A DNA stretch of 64,000 nucleotides from Prevotella herbatica (GCF_017347605.1 NZ_AP024484.1:434001-498000); one strand, 5' to 3'. Positions 1-9,100 are shown, counted from the stretch's first letter. The notes: a model not told the origin generated them from the letters alone. Numbers and translations are program-made.

Positions 1-1764
1 TGCAGAAATAGTATTAGCTCGATAATTAACATTATAATTAGGATTCCAATAATATCCACCATCGTAATTATTAGTCATTTGTGAAACATCATCTGGTAAT
101 CCTCCTAAGTTGACACAGAAATCATACCAATCACCTATAGAAGGCAAATACCATCCGCTTGTTCCTACTGGCGGAGTTACGGTATCCTTAAACTTCAGTG
201 CCCAATATGCCGCATAAAAAGTATTCTTTAAATTTTCCAAATTAGAAGAAGCATAATTATTATAAATATTCATCGTTTTAGTATATCCATCTTTGTCCGT
301 TTTAATAGCTGTATAAGTGGTACTAATGGCAGCGTTTGCAAGAATCTTTGTATCACTAGAAGACCATGTCATTGTATTACTTGAATTTGCATTCTGTAGT
401 GCCAATGCATACCCATGTACAAAACCATTTGCCTTATCTGTTGTCGTTGGATTTGTTGAGAATATAACTGCTATTGGAGTTTTACCAGAATTGGCAGCCA
501 ATGTCCCCCATGTACCGTCAGCAAACAGATATTCACCAACGTTTGGATGCGGAAGGAACGGAATTGCTCCACCACCTGTACCCCATGTTGCTGCACTAAG
601 TGTGATTGGTGGGTCATATTCTGATGCATTTTTTGATAAAGCATCCCATGAAGCAACACTTACATTAACAGATGCGCTTGCCGGTGATATGTCATCACTA
701 GGAGATGCCGTTCCTCTGCCCTTTATTGTCAGAGAGAGTGAATATATTGTATTCTTTGTTATCTTCGAATCATTTGTAGGTGCGGCTGCCGAACCATTTA
801 TCGTCACACCAGTCTGATAATGATTCACGATTATTGGATAATACATCACCTCACCTGTAGCCTCACTGCCACCCTTTGGATAGAACACTCCCTTTACAAC
901 CAGTTTGGTTGGGGCAGTGTCAGAATGAGGATGCACATAAAAATAATAAGGATATGAAGCGGTAGATATCAATCCACTACTAAGATAGGCATAGTTGCCT
1001 AGTGTGGGGGCGTTAGCAAGCGTTGATGGATCTCCAGCTACAGTCGCAGATGTGCTCTCTCCAGAACGATTGTTTTCTGTTACCTTACCCGTAAAATCAG
1101 TGACATCTGCTACATTATACATAAATATTTCTTTAGGCACGAATGTAGCACCTGCAAGCGGAGATATAAATGAAGTTGTGATACTCGTAAGCATTACTCT
1201 TGAAACAAGACGAGTTAGATCAATTGGAATTGTTGTTGTCCCAGTAGTTGTTAGAGCACTAGTAATAGAATATTCCCCTATCATCGGAAGCATTGTCTGT
1301 TGCTGACTGTTAAGTGTGGAAGCCTTAGTGGATGTACCATCATACGATGTATAGTCAAGATTCTGCGTTATAGCATAAAAATCGGTTTTTGTGGTGACTT
1401 TTGAAAACTTTTCAGCTGGTATATTCACAGCAGCCACAATATACTTTGCACTTGTGGATGTAGTCATTGTCTGTGCAGAACCACTATAGTCAAAATCCTT
1501 CAATGTAATAAGATTCGTATTTCCATCGAACACACCAACACATACATGATTTATCTTAAGCTCGCCTGAGTTGGCTGTGGAGCTGCTTGGCATAGAACCA
1601 TTAGCACGCGTTCCACCATCCATTCCGTCTGGACGGAAATTAAGCGATATAGTCACAGCATCACCTCCCCTGCTATTCAGTGCATCCTCACTATAACAGG
1701 ACGTAAAAAGCAATGCTGTTGACAATAAGATGCCATATATATGCAAATGTGAAAATAACTTCAT
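1..1764 (-). CDS. Large fimbrillin-family lipoprotein with C-terminal Lcl/DUF1566-like domain (3' end missing)
   Basis: The frame is open from an ATG at 1764 to the left edge (588 codons seen, no stop). A lipoprotein signal ends in LLFTSC (Cys23). It is followed by a strand-rich fimbrillin region with a TR/A site at Arg53, where type V pilins are usually cut by an arginine-specific protease. After about residue 380 a second domain appears, with GYALALQN, SGWYLPSIGDWYDF and GYYW motifs like those of Lcl/DUF1566 domains; the same domain ends the protein at 20291-22045. Last in the operon, large and two-domain, it is best read as a tip or accessory subunit. The tip role is inference; the fimbrillin relationship is fairly secure. 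Confidence 0.75.
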   Translation of the reverse strand, partial: MKLFSHLHIYGILLSTALLFTSCYSEDALNSRGGDAVTISLNFRPDGMDGGTRANGSMPSSSTANSGELKINHVCVGVFDGNTNLITLKDFDYSGSAQTMTTSTSAKYIVAAVNIPAEKFSKVTTKTDFYAITQNLDYTSYDGTSTKASTLNSQQQTMLPMIGEYSITSALTTTGTTTIPIDLTRLVSRVMLTSITTSFISPLAGATFVPKEIFMYNVADVTDFTGKVTENNRSGESTSATVAGDPSTLANAPTLGNYAYLSSGLISTASYPYYFYVHPHSDTAPTKLVVKGVFYPKGGSEATGEVMYYPIIVNHYQTGVTINGSAAAPTNDSKITKNTIYSLSLTIKGRGTASPSDDISPASASVNVSVASWDALSKNASEYDPPITLSAATWGTGGGAIPFLPHPNVGEYLFADGTWGTLAANSGKTPIAVIFSTNPTTTDKANGFVHGYALALQNANSSNTMTWSSSDTKILANAAISTTYTAIKTDKDGYTKTMNIYNNYASSNLENLKNTFYAAYWALKFKDTVTPPVGTSGWYLPSIGDWYDFCVNLGGLPDDVSQMTNNYDGGYYWNPNYNVNYRANTISA

Positions 1765-1843
1765 AATCTATTTTTTTCTTTTTCCTTGTTTTGTATATCA
1801 TGACAGGTCTTACACAAAAGACCTGCCAATAAAGAGATTGCAC

Positions 1844-3094
1844 TTATTCAAACACCACATTCTGATTTGTTACACTCCAGTCTGTAACTGTCAATGCAAC
1901 AGAAATTGCCGATGGAGTTATGTTTGTTGCAGGATCACTTACACCTTTTGCATAAATCTCCGCAGATATATTATACTGCATGTTTGCATCAATCTGTGAG
2001 TCTGTAGCAGGAGTAAGAGGGTTATGACTACCATCAGTAATGGTTGTACCAGTCTGTGAGTGGTTAATAACTATTGGATAGTATACAACCTCGTAAGTAC
2101 TTGTAGCAGAATTATGCCAAATACCTTTTATTACAAGTTTTGTTGGAGTAGTTGCTGTATGTGGAAAAACATAGAAATAATACTGGTTTGTTGTTGCCAA
2201 TGTTGGAGAGCTCTGTGTGTTATCTGTAAAACTAGAAATAACGCCTGTACTCAGATAGCTGTAATTACCAAGATTGTCTTCTATTGTTGGCATTGTCGTT
2301 CCAGGAGTCCAACCATCAGATGTTTTTGTAGACTCACCACTATTACTTGGTTCTGTAGAAAGTGTTGTTCCATCAGGATTAATAGAAGTTGCTGCATTAT
2401 ATACGAATACTTCTGTAGGAGTGAATGTGTCACCAGCATACATACCCGTAGAAGGAATACTAATCTTTATGGAATTAATAGCTATACGAGCGACAAGACG
2501 CTTCATGGCTATTCCACCAGTAACAACAAGTTTGTTTATATCGGCACCCGATCCTGCTGTCAAAGTAGCAAGAGGGCTATTCATCGGCAATGCTGTCTGA
2601 ACCTGTTTTGTTGCTGCACCTGATGTATAATTTGTATTGCCATCTACACTTGTTGTGTATCCCAGATCAAGAGCTGTTGTATAGAAATCTGAAAGCAAAG
2701 TCTTTCCACTGAAATGTCCCACAGGAGCATTTGCTACGATATACACATTATTATTTGCTGCAGCCTGTGCATTGAATGATGCTGTATATGATGTATTATC
2801 ATCCCCCGCTTTGGTATTATCAAGAGTAATTTCGTTGATAGAAGAAGTTGTTGTACCGTTGAAGATACCAACAGCAAGACGTGAAAGACGCGCCTCTTTA
2901 GAATCAAGACCTACTATGTATCCATTGGCATCGGCAGGATTACCTGAAGCTCTGGTTTTTAAGTTTGTGGCAGAGAAATCAAGACTTATGGTCTTAAGTC
3001 CATTATCAGTAGTCACTGTATCATTTTCAGAAGAGCATGAAGACATCATTATGGTCATTGCAAGTCCCGAAATAAAGAAATAAGTTAATTTCAT
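1844..3094 (-). CDS. Fimbrillin family protein (type V pilus subunit)
   Basis: A 416-residue lipoprotein with signal ending MMSSC (Cys20), then a low-complexity, Ser/Thr/Asn-rich beta-strand protein as in FimA/Mfa1 relatives. TR/A at Arg48 is the expected arginine-protease maturation site that frees the acceptor groove for donor-strand polymerisation. The motifs YYFYVFPHT and YYPIVINHSQTG recur in the fimbrillins at 4023-5189 and 23038-24216. It lies 37 bp after the FimB-like gene and 79 bp before the last subunit gene, so it belongs to the same operon. Whether it is a shaft or accessory subunit cannot be told from sequence. Confidence 0.8.
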   Translation of the reverse strand: MKLTYFFISGLAMTIMMSSCSSENDTVTTDNGLKTISLDFSATNLKTRASGNPADANGYIVGLDSKEARLSRLAVGIFNGTTTSSINEITLDNTKAGDDNTSYTASFNAQAAANNNVYIVANAPVGHFSGKTLLSDFYTTALDLGYTTSVDGNTNYTSGAATKQVQTALPMNSPLATLTAGSGADINKLVVTGGIAMKRLVARIAINSIKISIPSTGMYAGDTFTPTEVFVYNAATSINPDGTTLSTEPSNSGESTKTSDGWTPGTTMPTIEDNLGNYSYLSTGVISSFTDNTQSSPTLATTNQYYFYVFPHTATTPTKLVIKGIWHNSATSTYEVVYYPIVINHSQTGTTITDGSHNPLTPATDSQIDANMQYNISAEIYAKGVSDPATNITPSAISVALTVTDWSVTNQNVVFE

Positions 3095-3131
3095 AATCGT
3101 ATTGTTTTAATTGTTATTATTTCTATTAATT

Positions 3132-4010
3132 TTATAACTGAGCCTGTTGCGACACAAAGTCACCCCACGGCATTACCTGTGTATTTGTATATGTTGCACC
3201 AGCATTGATTACGATTGCTTTCTCTTCGCCTCCACTTGTCGTTATAGGATTTCCGGCATAGTCTGTATTCACAGTTCTTATAGCTTCACCATCCTTATAA
3301 AGAGTTATCGTCAGAGGAGAATCTGAAGGTAAAGTACTCACTACTCCGCTTCGGTATGAACCATCGGCAAGATGCGTCATGTCTAGATTGCATTCCCTAC
3401 TGTCTCCCGTTACTATTCCACCATAGGTGAACTCACTATACAGACCGCTTATCTTCACACTATATTTACCTGTACCAAGCAAACTTTCTACATTGTTTAG
3501 TATGACATGAAGACGTGATAGGTTGTCATACATAGGAAGTGTTACTGGATAATCTGCTGAATCGGGTGTGATATTCGATAACGTGACATTACCATAATAA
3601 AGTCTGGAATGAAGCAATGAGTCCTGTGCCTGTTCTAGTGAGGCAATCTTTACGGCAATAGTATTCATGTCATCACCTATAGAAAGTTTGCTAAGTTCAA
3701 AGCCTGAGATATTTCGATTTCCAAATACCGTCATGCAAGTGTTGTCACATCCATTGAAAAACACATGATAGGTTCCGTCTGAAGAAACAGGAACGGAATA
3801 AACATACTTGCCGTTGCGGAATATATAGGCAACAGACTGAGTAGCAATACTGTCAGGAAGCAATTTACCGTTTCTGTCAACAAGCCGCGTACGAACGGAA
3901 TACTGTATACAGTTGCCGGTATCCTCGCTTATACAAGAGCACAGGCTGCCAAATGCCACCGTAAGCAACATTGACATAACCATTGTTCTTATAAAATGAG
4001 GACTTATCAT
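3132..4010 (-). CDS. FimB/Mfa2 family fimbrial anchor-like protein
   Basis: A 292-residue protein with a lipoprotein signal (SLCSC, Cys24 or Cys26). The body matches the FimB/Mfa2 pattern: an early QYSVRTRLVDRNGKLLPDS strand, a TYHVFFNGCDN segment and a terminal VMPWGDF. Unlike the neighbouring pilins it has no TR maturation site near residue 50, which fits a subunit that keeps its lipid-anchored N-terminus and ends the fibre at the outer membrane. The paralogue at 22109-22996 shares the LLPDSVA and IPWSDV positions. It starts 12 bp after the upstream fimbrillin stop codon. Confidence 0.8.
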   Translation of the reverse strand: MISPHFIRTMVMSMLLTVAFGSLCSCISEDTGNCIQYSVRTRLVDRNGKLLPDSIATQSVAYIFRNGKYVYSVPVSSDGTYHVFFNGCDNTCMTVFGNRNISGFELSKLSIGDDMNTIAVKIASLEQAQDSLLHSRLYYGNVTLSNITPDSADYPVTLPMYDNLSRLHVILNNVESLLGTGKYSVKISGLYSEFTYGGIVTGDSRECNLDMTHLADGSYRSGVVSTLPSDSPLTITLYKDGEAIRTVNTDYAGNPITTSGGEEKAIVINAGATYTNTQVMPWGDFVSQQAQL

Positions 4011-4022
4011 ATAGTATCTATT

Positions 4023-5189
4023 TTAATTAAAGACAACATCTTGTGTAAGGTTCGAAGACCAATCACTAACTGTAATATTTATAGAAAGATCGTTGGGCTT
4101 CAAGTCATCGTCGGGATTTGTATTACCCTTTGTCATAATCGTCACGCCGAGTGTATAGGTACGATTAGCTCCTACTGTTCCATTGCCGCTGTGAGAAGCA
4201 TCACCACTATTTGAATTATTGATATCAGTACCTGTCTGCGCACGATTCACTACTACTGGATAATAATATGTGCCGACAAGAGCACCGTCTTTGTCGTAAA
4301 GCTGACCTTTGATAATAATTTTAGTCTGGGTAGCAAATACAGTACTTGTATTAGGGAACACATAGAAGTATTGGGGTGTACTAAACGGTGTTGCCACATT
4401 TATGACGCCAGTCCCCAAATAGCTCTTATAGCCTGTCTCATTAGTAGTCAATCCCTGCACCAAAGCTGATGTAACGGGAGAATTATTGCCTGCATTTGAA
4501 TCCCATTCAGAAGCCAATGTAGATACCGAAGGCACGTTTGCCATATACACCTGTTCTACTTTGAATATATAGCCGGCGTATGGCCCGTATTGAGAAAATG
4601 CAGTTGTAATGCTATTTATGGCTACACGCGAGACCATCCTATAGAGGCTTACTGTAGAGTTACCATTGGCATCAATAGAAGAAGCCGTACCAATCATTGG
4701 AAGCACATCTGATTTCTGTGTACCAACATTATCCTTGTCCCCCACTGCTGAAGTAAAATCTGCAGTTTCGGTATTATAGATAGACGTGGTATTGTCAAGA
4801 CTTGCAGTAAGGGCTTTAAAATCGTCTTCGGTCTTAACACCAGCAAACAGAGATGCAGGGACGTTGGCTACCACAACAATCTTAGGTGTGGCTGCCTTAT
4901 AGGTAATTTTCTTCGTTATCGTATTATTCGTAACATCAGGAGATGACACCACGAAAGTATTCTCCAAAGATGTTCCATCGAATACGGCTATAACAATATT
5001 CTTAACCGATGATTCATTACCCACAGTGCCAGAGGCACGGGTATCAGAACTAGCACCCTTAATGTTAAGGGTCATCGCCTTACTCTCTTTATTGTCATTG
5101 CCATCTACATTCACATCCGTTGAGCACGACTGCATAAATCCAGCAAGGAGAAAGATGCCAAATAGATATTTGCTGATTCTCATAATCAT
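4023..5189 (-). CDS. Fimbrillin family protein (probable major subunit of locus 1)
   Basis: 388 residues; ATG at 5189 or 5183 (MIMRISK), the latter giving a more usual signal. Lipobox GFMQSC (Cys22), a TR/A maturation site at Arg51, then a beta-rich Ser/Thr/Asn body with YFYVFPNTS and YYPVVVNRAQTG motifs shared with other fimbrillins here. It is the first pilin after the DUF3868 gene, the position usually held by the main shaft subunit, and only 17 bp separate them. Little pairwise similarity to the locus 2 pilin is visible beyond these motifs, as expected for surface-exposed subunits. Confidence 0.8.
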   Translation of the reverse strand: MIMRISKYLFGIFLLAGFMQSCSTDVNVDGNDNKESKAMTLNIKGASSDTRASGTVGNESSVKNIVIAVFDGTSLENTFVVSSPDVTNNTITKKITYKAATPKIVVVANVPASLFAGVKTEDDFKALTASLDNTTSIYNTETADFTSAVGDKDNVGTQKSDVLPMIGTASSIDANGNSTVSLYRMVSRVAINSITTAFSQYGPYAGYIFKVEQVYMANVPSVSTLASEWDSNAGNNSPVTSALVQGLTTNETGYKSYLGTGVINVATPFSTPQYFYVFPNTSTVFATQTKIIIKGQLYDKDGALVGTYYYPVVVNRAQTGTDINNSNSGDASHSGNGTVGANRTYTLGVTIMTKGNTNPDDDLKPNDLSINITVSDWSSNLTQDVVFN

Positions 5190-5206
5190 GAATCTTTTAT
5201 ATTGTT

Positions 5207-6676
5207 TTATTTTATCTTCATCAGTTCAATCAGGGCTTTGTCTGCCTGTACAACTCCAGCTGCCTTTGCCATCTTCAGGTATACCTCTGCCTTATCGCGG
5301 TTTCCCTCGCTAAGATAAAGGAGTCCCATGTTGCAGTAGGCTCTTGGATCAGTCTCCCAACGCTTAAGATACTTATGCGCAAGGGTTACGTCGTTACGTG
5401 TCAGAGCCACACCGGCTGCATTGATGTTTGCCTCTGGATTATCAGGGAACAGACGGGCTGTCAAATCCAATATATCGTTATATTCGCGAGAGCCCTTCTT
5501 ATAGAATCCAGCTGTGGCATAGAGCTCACCCAGCGTCATTGTTGCTGGGTTGGAACCAAGATGCTGCATAGCGGAATTACTGTCGAAACCATCGTGGCGG
5601 AAGGTCAGCGTATATTTGATGCGGTAGACCTTTGGAAAGATAAAGCGGTTCATATAAGCATACGGCATACCCAGCCCAAGATTCTCAATTTCACGCTCAC
5701 GACCGTTGACTACGTCAATATTCTTAATGATGTCTACAACTGCATCGCGAAGGTTCATACCACTACCTGCTACAAGAGAAGAGATGCTGTCCCAGTCCTC
5801 TGCAAGCCAGCTTACGTTAAGGTCGTTACGGTTGGTGAGCTTCTGCTTCATGAGATACTTCTTCAAATCAAGAGAACGCTCCATTGCCTCACTTTCGTTG
5901 CGGCGGTAGTTTCCGATAGGAGCACCGAAGCCATTGATATTAAGTCCCACAAGACTCGTACCATAACGCTGAAGTTCGCTTTTCACGTCAGTAGCGATAG
6001 TATTGAACACAGTGTGGTTGAATCTGCTTCCGCTGAGTTTAGCAAGTGCCTTGTTACCGAAGATCTGAATCTCACCACTGCGATGGAACTTGTCGATATC
6101 AGAGCCTTGTGGCTGAAGGAACTGTACATAGTCCATCAGGTTATAGTAGTGAACATTTGGATCGGGATTGTCATTGCTCATGTCGTGAAGGTAGATGTTC
6201 TTCAGAACAAGATCCTCATAGACATGACCTTTTCTACCCTGGCAGTTAAGTTCTTCACTTTCTACATACATGCGGCAGTCCTGCATCCAGTCCTTATAAG
6301 GAACTGTTGTGTCGTAGACAAAATAGCGCTTAGCAGCACGACTGTCCTTGACAACGATGGGGATATTGCGACGAACCTCTGAAAGGACCTCTGTACGGTG
6401 AGCATCACGCTCTCTGTCACGGCCGTTGATGACCACTGAAGATAGCACAGAAACGGCACTGTCTGTCTTAAGAACAGGAGTGAAAGTCAGCGCCTCACAG
6501 CTTCCAACAACGCTACTGTCATAGCTTACCTTCATGCGTACACGGAGAAGGTCTCCCTGACGGGTAAAGTTCTCGGAGTTGACGTAGATCTGTCCGCCGT
6601 AGACAGTCTGGGCGGATGCTGCGGATACCGTTCCGCTAAAGGCAAGAAGAAAGAATGCAGATTGTAATAGTTTCAT
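5207..6676 (-). CDS. DUF3868 domain protein with OmpA-like and TPR-like regions (fimbrial accessory)
   Basis: 489 residues with a cleavable signal (SAASAQ). The N-terminal third has the DUF3868 look (QIYVNSENFTRQGDLLRVRM). The middle carries an OmpA-like stretch (INGFGAPIGNYRRNESEA, KKYLMKQ), and the last ~110 residues are helical repeats resembling TPRs (NPEANINAAGVAL, AYCNMGLLYLSEGNRDKAE). Proteins of this type recur in Bacteroidota type V fimbrial operons next to DUF3575 proteins; the biochemical role is unknown, though peptidoglycan or outer-membrane linkage is plausible. It is almost identical to 24272-25741 (about 95% by eye), far closer than any other pair in the two loci. Confidence 0.82.
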   Translation of the reverse strand: MKLLQSAFFLLAFSGTVSAASAQTVYGGQIYVNSENFTRQGDLLRVRMKVSYDSSVVGSCEALTFTPVLKTDSAVSVLSSVVINGRDRERDAHRTEVLSEVRRNIPIVVKDSRAAKRYFVYDTTVPYKDWMQDCRMYVESEELNCQGRKGHVYEDLVLKNIYLHDMSNDNPDPNVHYYNLMDYVQFLQPQGSDIDKFHRSGEIQIFGNKALAKLSGSRFNHTVFNTIATDVKSELQRYGTSLVGLNINGFGAPIGNYRRNESEAMERSLDLKKYLMKQKLTNRNDLNVSWLAEDWDSISSLVAGSGMNLRDAVVDIIKNIDVVNGREREIENLGLGMPYAYMNRFIFPKVYRIKYTLTFRHDGFDSNSAMQHLGSNPATMTLGELYATAGFYKKGSREYNDILDLTARLFPDNPEANINAAGVALTRNDVTLAHKYLKRWETDPRAYCNMGLLYLSEGNRDKAEVYLKMAKAAGVVQADKALIELMKIK

Positions 6677-6703
6677 TTCTCTATAAATATTATTTCATTA
6701 TTA

Positions 6704-7309
6704 TTATCTTATTACGTAAACTAGTGACATTGAGATACCTGTTGGCATAATAAGGTTTCGGACATTATGTCCCTCATTATACCCACACTCATAGTTAAGA
6801 TATTTGTCGTATGATACATTGACGTAGCCTGCTGCTATAGAAAACTCAAGTCCCCAATGTGGAGATAGTATTCTATGCCAGCCAGCAGTAAAGCCACCAC
6901 CTATGAAACGACCTTCACCACGACGGTCTTTAAGCCCGATGAATGGAATCCTAGAAGCGTTGAAGTAACCATAAAAAACGTCAGCACCTACAAATGGACC
7001 ATTAAATGATTTACGGAACCACTTGCGGACTTCGGGACGGACAGACCAATTTTTCCATTTACGGTCAGAAGTAAAGCTGAAGGGATTATATGTGCCAGAG
7101 ACTCCAACTGTAAGTGTACTGTCTATCCTGACTTCGGCACCAAGTGAAGGAACTGCTATAGCATCATAGATTAGATTGGATTTCAGTGCTACATACTGAG
7201 CCTTCAGCTGAAATGGAATCAGCTGAAGTATGAATATAAAACAATACTTTAGGATAAAGACACTGTTATCACACACTCGTCTATCTACAATTCGTCTAAA
7301 CATTATCAC
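6704..7309 (-). CDS. DUF3575 domain protein (small outer-membrane beta-barrel)
   Basis: About 200 residues; start at 7309 or at the second Met (7303). A signal-like hydrophobic segment ends at LKAQY. The rest follows DUF3575: ALKSNLIYDAIAVPSLGAEVRID, a KWKNWSVRPEVRKWF segment, GWHRILSPHWGLEFS, and a C-terminal strand ending in an aromatic-rich SLVYVIR, all consistent with an outer-membrane barrel. It is the first gene downstream of the invertible promoter, so its transcription should depend on the switch. It precedes the DUF3868 gene by 27 bp. Confidence 0.8.
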   Translation of the reverse strand: MIMFRRIVDRRVCDNSVFILKYCFIFILQLIPFQLKAQYVALKSNLIYDAIAVPSLGAEVRIDSTLTVGVSGTYNPFSFTSDRKWKNWSVRPEVRKWFRKSFNGPFVGADVFYGYFNASRIPFIGLKDRRGEGRFIGGGFTAGWHRILSPHWGLEFSIAAGYVNVSYDKYLNYECGYNEGHNVRNLIMPTGISMSLVYVIR

Positions 7310-7325
7310 TTAAAAAACATATTCT

Positions 7326-7603
7326 GTTACTTTACAAGTAACAGAAAGGAACAAGTGATATTTAGAGTATAAAACAGTACAAAAAAAGCTGGCACGCGTA
7401 AAATGTTGTTACGTGTGACAGGAGGATGCTGATGAGTAAATCATTAAAATATGTTGAAATAAGAGCATATTTAAAATGTCAGCTTCCTCTTTAATATGTT
7501 TTTCTTCGGTTTTTAGTTAATTAACGTGAATTTATATATAACTCAATAAATTAATCACTACATTTGCCAAATAATTATTTATAGCCGTTACTTGTAAAGT
7601 AAC
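7326..7603. promoter_or_regulatory. Invertible promoter switch of fimbrial locus 1
   Basis: GTTACTTTACAAGTAAC (7326-7342) and its exact reverse complement GTTACTTGTAAAGTAAC (7587-7603) bound 244 bp. Each is nearly palindromic: arms GTTACTT/AAGTAAC around a TAC or GTA centre. The segment holds one consensus -7 element, TACATTTG at 7559-7566, reading right, away from the DUF3575 gene at 7309. No leftward CAAAnnTA was found inside. After inversion the -7 would lie near 7363-7370, facing the operon. The adjacent tyrosine recombinase is the obvious invertase. This is the OFF orientation if this is the main promoter. Confidence 0.85.
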
Positions 7604-7616
7604 GGCTATTTTATTT
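7581..7616 (+). terminator. Right switch repeat forms a terminator-like hairpin
   Basis: The right inverted repeat extends to a 13-bp arm palindrome (ATAGCC..GGCTAT, 7581-7609) with a GTA loop followed by TTTTATTT. In the orientation shown, transcripts from 7559-7566 would meet it within about 15-40 nt, before reaching the convergent recombinase gene. It probably silences the OFF-state promoter; this is inference. Confidence 0.5.
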
Positions 7617-7674
7617 GTACCTGAGAGTCTGTGTTATGGGCGTAATCGCCTGTCAAAAAAGACAATTCAATACT

Positions 7675-8553
7675 TCATTTATTTTCCACACACCTGCATA
7701 CCTTTCTGTTGGCAAGCCCTATCTCTTTGGCATTAAAACCCTTGAGATATATCTGCGTGGTCTTGATGTCGGCATGACCGAGAGCGGAACTGATCACCTC
7801 CACAGGAACATGACAGTACAGAGCTGTGGTAGCCCAAGAATGGCGGATGGTATAAGAGGACACATGAGCCTTGATACCAAGCTTACTGGCAAGACGCGAA
7901 AGACTGGCGTTGAACTTGCGAAGCAATGACTGGTAATGGCGGTAACCCGCCTCGGTATTCATATCTGAAGGGCATACTGCCGCTTTCTCTATAAGAGAGA
8001 CTGTTTCTTTATTGACAGGAATGCTAACACAGACTCCTGTCTTACGGCGGCTGTAGTTCAGAGAACCGTCTTTTACTGAGTCAGCGCCGACATGCTGAAA
8101 ATCAACGAAGGGAATACCACAAAGACAATACATGAGTCTAGCAATCTGCTGAGCACTGATGAGTGCTGGACTGCTTACCTTGCCAAAAAAGAGTGTATTC
8201 AGGTCAACGGGCGACATCGCTTTCTTATGGCTTTTGTCAATGCCCGTATAAACATCGTGAAACAGATTATAAACATGTTTGGTAAGCCCTGCATATACTC
8301 CTTTATTATATAAGGCACGGAGCATGCGCATATAAGTGGACTGAGTATTGGGAGTATAATTCCGCTGAATGAGATACATTTTAAAAACATGAAGGGAATT
8401 ACGGTTTATCTCACTGAAACGGATAACATCGTGACCGAGACATTTACAAAATGAGCGCAGTGAAATGTCATACAAATGGGCGGTTGAAAAACGACCCTCT
8501 TGCCGAAGGTCACGAATACAAGTCTGGGTAAAAGAAGAGAATGTTACTGACAT
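7675..8553 (-). CDS. Tyrosine recombinase (fimbrial DNA invertase), locus 1
   Basis: 292 residues counting from MSVTFSSF at 8553. Upstream frame is open to 8610, but the promoter -7 at 8595-8602 excludes that start. The N-terminal SAM-like domain (about 1-100) is followed by a catalytic domain with SSYTIRHSWATTAL (box II Arg), SSALGHADIKTTQIYLKGF (GH and the nucleophilic Tyr). At the usual Arg I position (RGMPFVDL in many Bacteroidota relatives) it has CGIPFVDF. IntDOT is known to lack Arg I too, so this need not abolish activity. It adjoins the inverted repeats it presumably recombines, and has the same length as the locus 2 paralogue. Confidence 0.85.
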   Translation of the reverse strand: MSVTFSSFTQTCIRDLRQEGRFSTAHLYDISLRSFCKCLGHDVIRFSEINRNSLHVFKMYLIQRNYTPNTQSTYMRMLRALYNKGVYAGLTKHVYNLFHDVYTGIDKSHKKAMSPVDLNTLFFGKVSSPALISAQQIARLMYCLCGIPFVDFQHVGADSVKDGSLNYSRRKTGVCVSIPVNKETVSLIEKAAVCPSDMNTEAGYRHYQSLLRKFNASLSRLASKLGIKAHVSSYTIRHSWATTALYCHVPVEVISSALGHADIKTTQIYLKGFNAKEIGLANRKVCRCVENK

Positions 8554-8594
8554 AATAATGATAATAATAAAAATAATATTTAAAAAGTGAATTA

Positions 8595-8602
8595 CAAATT
8601 TA
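8595..8602 (-). promoter_or_regulatory. Recombinase promoter (-7 TAAATTTG)
   Basis: CAAATTTA on the plus strand gives TAAATTTG, a consensus Bacteroidota -7, about 42 bp before the ATG at 8553. The same position upstream of the locus 2 recombinase has TATATTTG (27674-27681) within a conserved block. It lies outside the invertible segment, so recombinase expression should not depend on switch orientation. Confidence 0.6.
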
Positions 8603-8648
8603 CAAATCAAAGACCAATAAAAAGAAAGTAAAAACTCATTTTAAATTT

Positions 8649-8672
8649 AATAACAGACGAATCACTGTTATT
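8649..8672. promoter_or_regulatory. Palindrome upstream of recombinase promoter (possible operator)
   Basis: AATAACAG and CTGTTATT, 8-bp perfect arms around 8 nt, about 47 bp upstream of the -7 element. A matching palindrome with one changed pair sits at the same place upstream of the second recombinase (27728-27751). Conservation in an otherwise drifting region suggests an operator or accessory site. No binding protein is identified. Confidence 0.4.
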
Positions 8673-8755
8673 TTAATACAGATTATATATGTCAGTCAAA
8701 ATAATAGACAAAGCCGTTCCCCGCTGATTCCCGTTGATATTCTTTTTCTTTGCAT

Positions 8756-8909
8756 GTGAACGGCCTATTCTCCCGCAGATCTCTCTGATTACGCAGATAA
8801 ACACCAAAACAACACGAACAACACTAACTGTCTTTATCTGCGAAATAATGCAGCCTGCTGCATTCATCTGCGACCTCTGCGTTATCTGCGAGAGAATAGG
8901 CCGTTCAAG
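8756..8909. repeat. CTGCG-type interspersed repeat with terminal inverted repeats
   Basis: A ~150-bp non-coding element whose ends, GAACGGCCTATTCTC (8758-8772) and GAGAATAGGCCGTTC (8892-8906), are perfect inverted repeats. Inside are degenerate units of the ATCTGCG type. Related elements occur at 8921-9013, 12195-12335, 19457-19881 and 27904-28032, always near mobile or phase-variable genes. No coding capacity was seen. Confidence 0.7.
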
Positions 8910-8920
8910 TTGAGACAATA

Positions 8921-9013
8921 AGTCTGCGGGAGATAATGCAACTCATGCTGTTTCTCTGCGTAAATCTGCGAGATCTGCGGGAGAATTATCACACAAGCGT
9001 ACTCAATCTATCT
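8921..9013. repeat. Second CTGCGGGAGA repeat copy
   Basis: Two CTGCGGGAGA units with ATCTGCG spacers. The tail after ATCTGCGGGAGAAT (through AAGCGTACTCAA, about 8975-9013) is nearly the same as 12222-12264, in the same orientation, on the other side of the HU/AbiL module. The remaining bases to 9070 hold nothing I recognise. Confidence 0.55.
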
Positions 9014-9070
9014 ACAGAAGCACAAACAATAACCATCCGCAGGGAAAACATAAAAACATAAAAACATAAA

Positions 9071-9094
9071 AGGGATGCGCTTTAGCACATCCCT
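9071..9094 (-). terminator. Terminator of the HU/smalltalk operon
   Basis: Hairpin AGGGATGCGC-TTTA-GCACATCCCT with one internal mismatch, followed on the minus strand by a T-rich stretch. It lies 6 bp beyond the stop codon at 9101, the right place to end the short operon that starts at 9861. Confidence 0.65.
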
Positions 9095-9100
9095 CTGTTG

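Noticed and set aside
2060..2623. 187-residue Cys-rich plus-strand frame opposite a fimbrillin gene
   Set aside because: The composition is an artefact of the antisense of Ser/Thr/Asn-rich codons; no promoter or motif.
5375..6382. 335-residue plus-strand frame opposite the DUF3868 gene
   Set aside because: It mirrors the coding strand of a well-supported gene, recurs opposite the paralogue at 24626-25504, lacks any promoter and has no recognisable domain; it is a shadow.
7675..8553. Recombinase as integrase of the island
   Set aside because: It sits beside its own inverted repeats and fimbrial operon, with a paralogue in the same arrangement at locus 2.
8560..8610. Longer N-terminus for the locus 1 recombinase (start at 8610)
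   Set aside because: The promoter -7 at 8595-8602 lies inside it, and the paralogue has the same 292-residue length only when MSVTF/MKVTF is the start.
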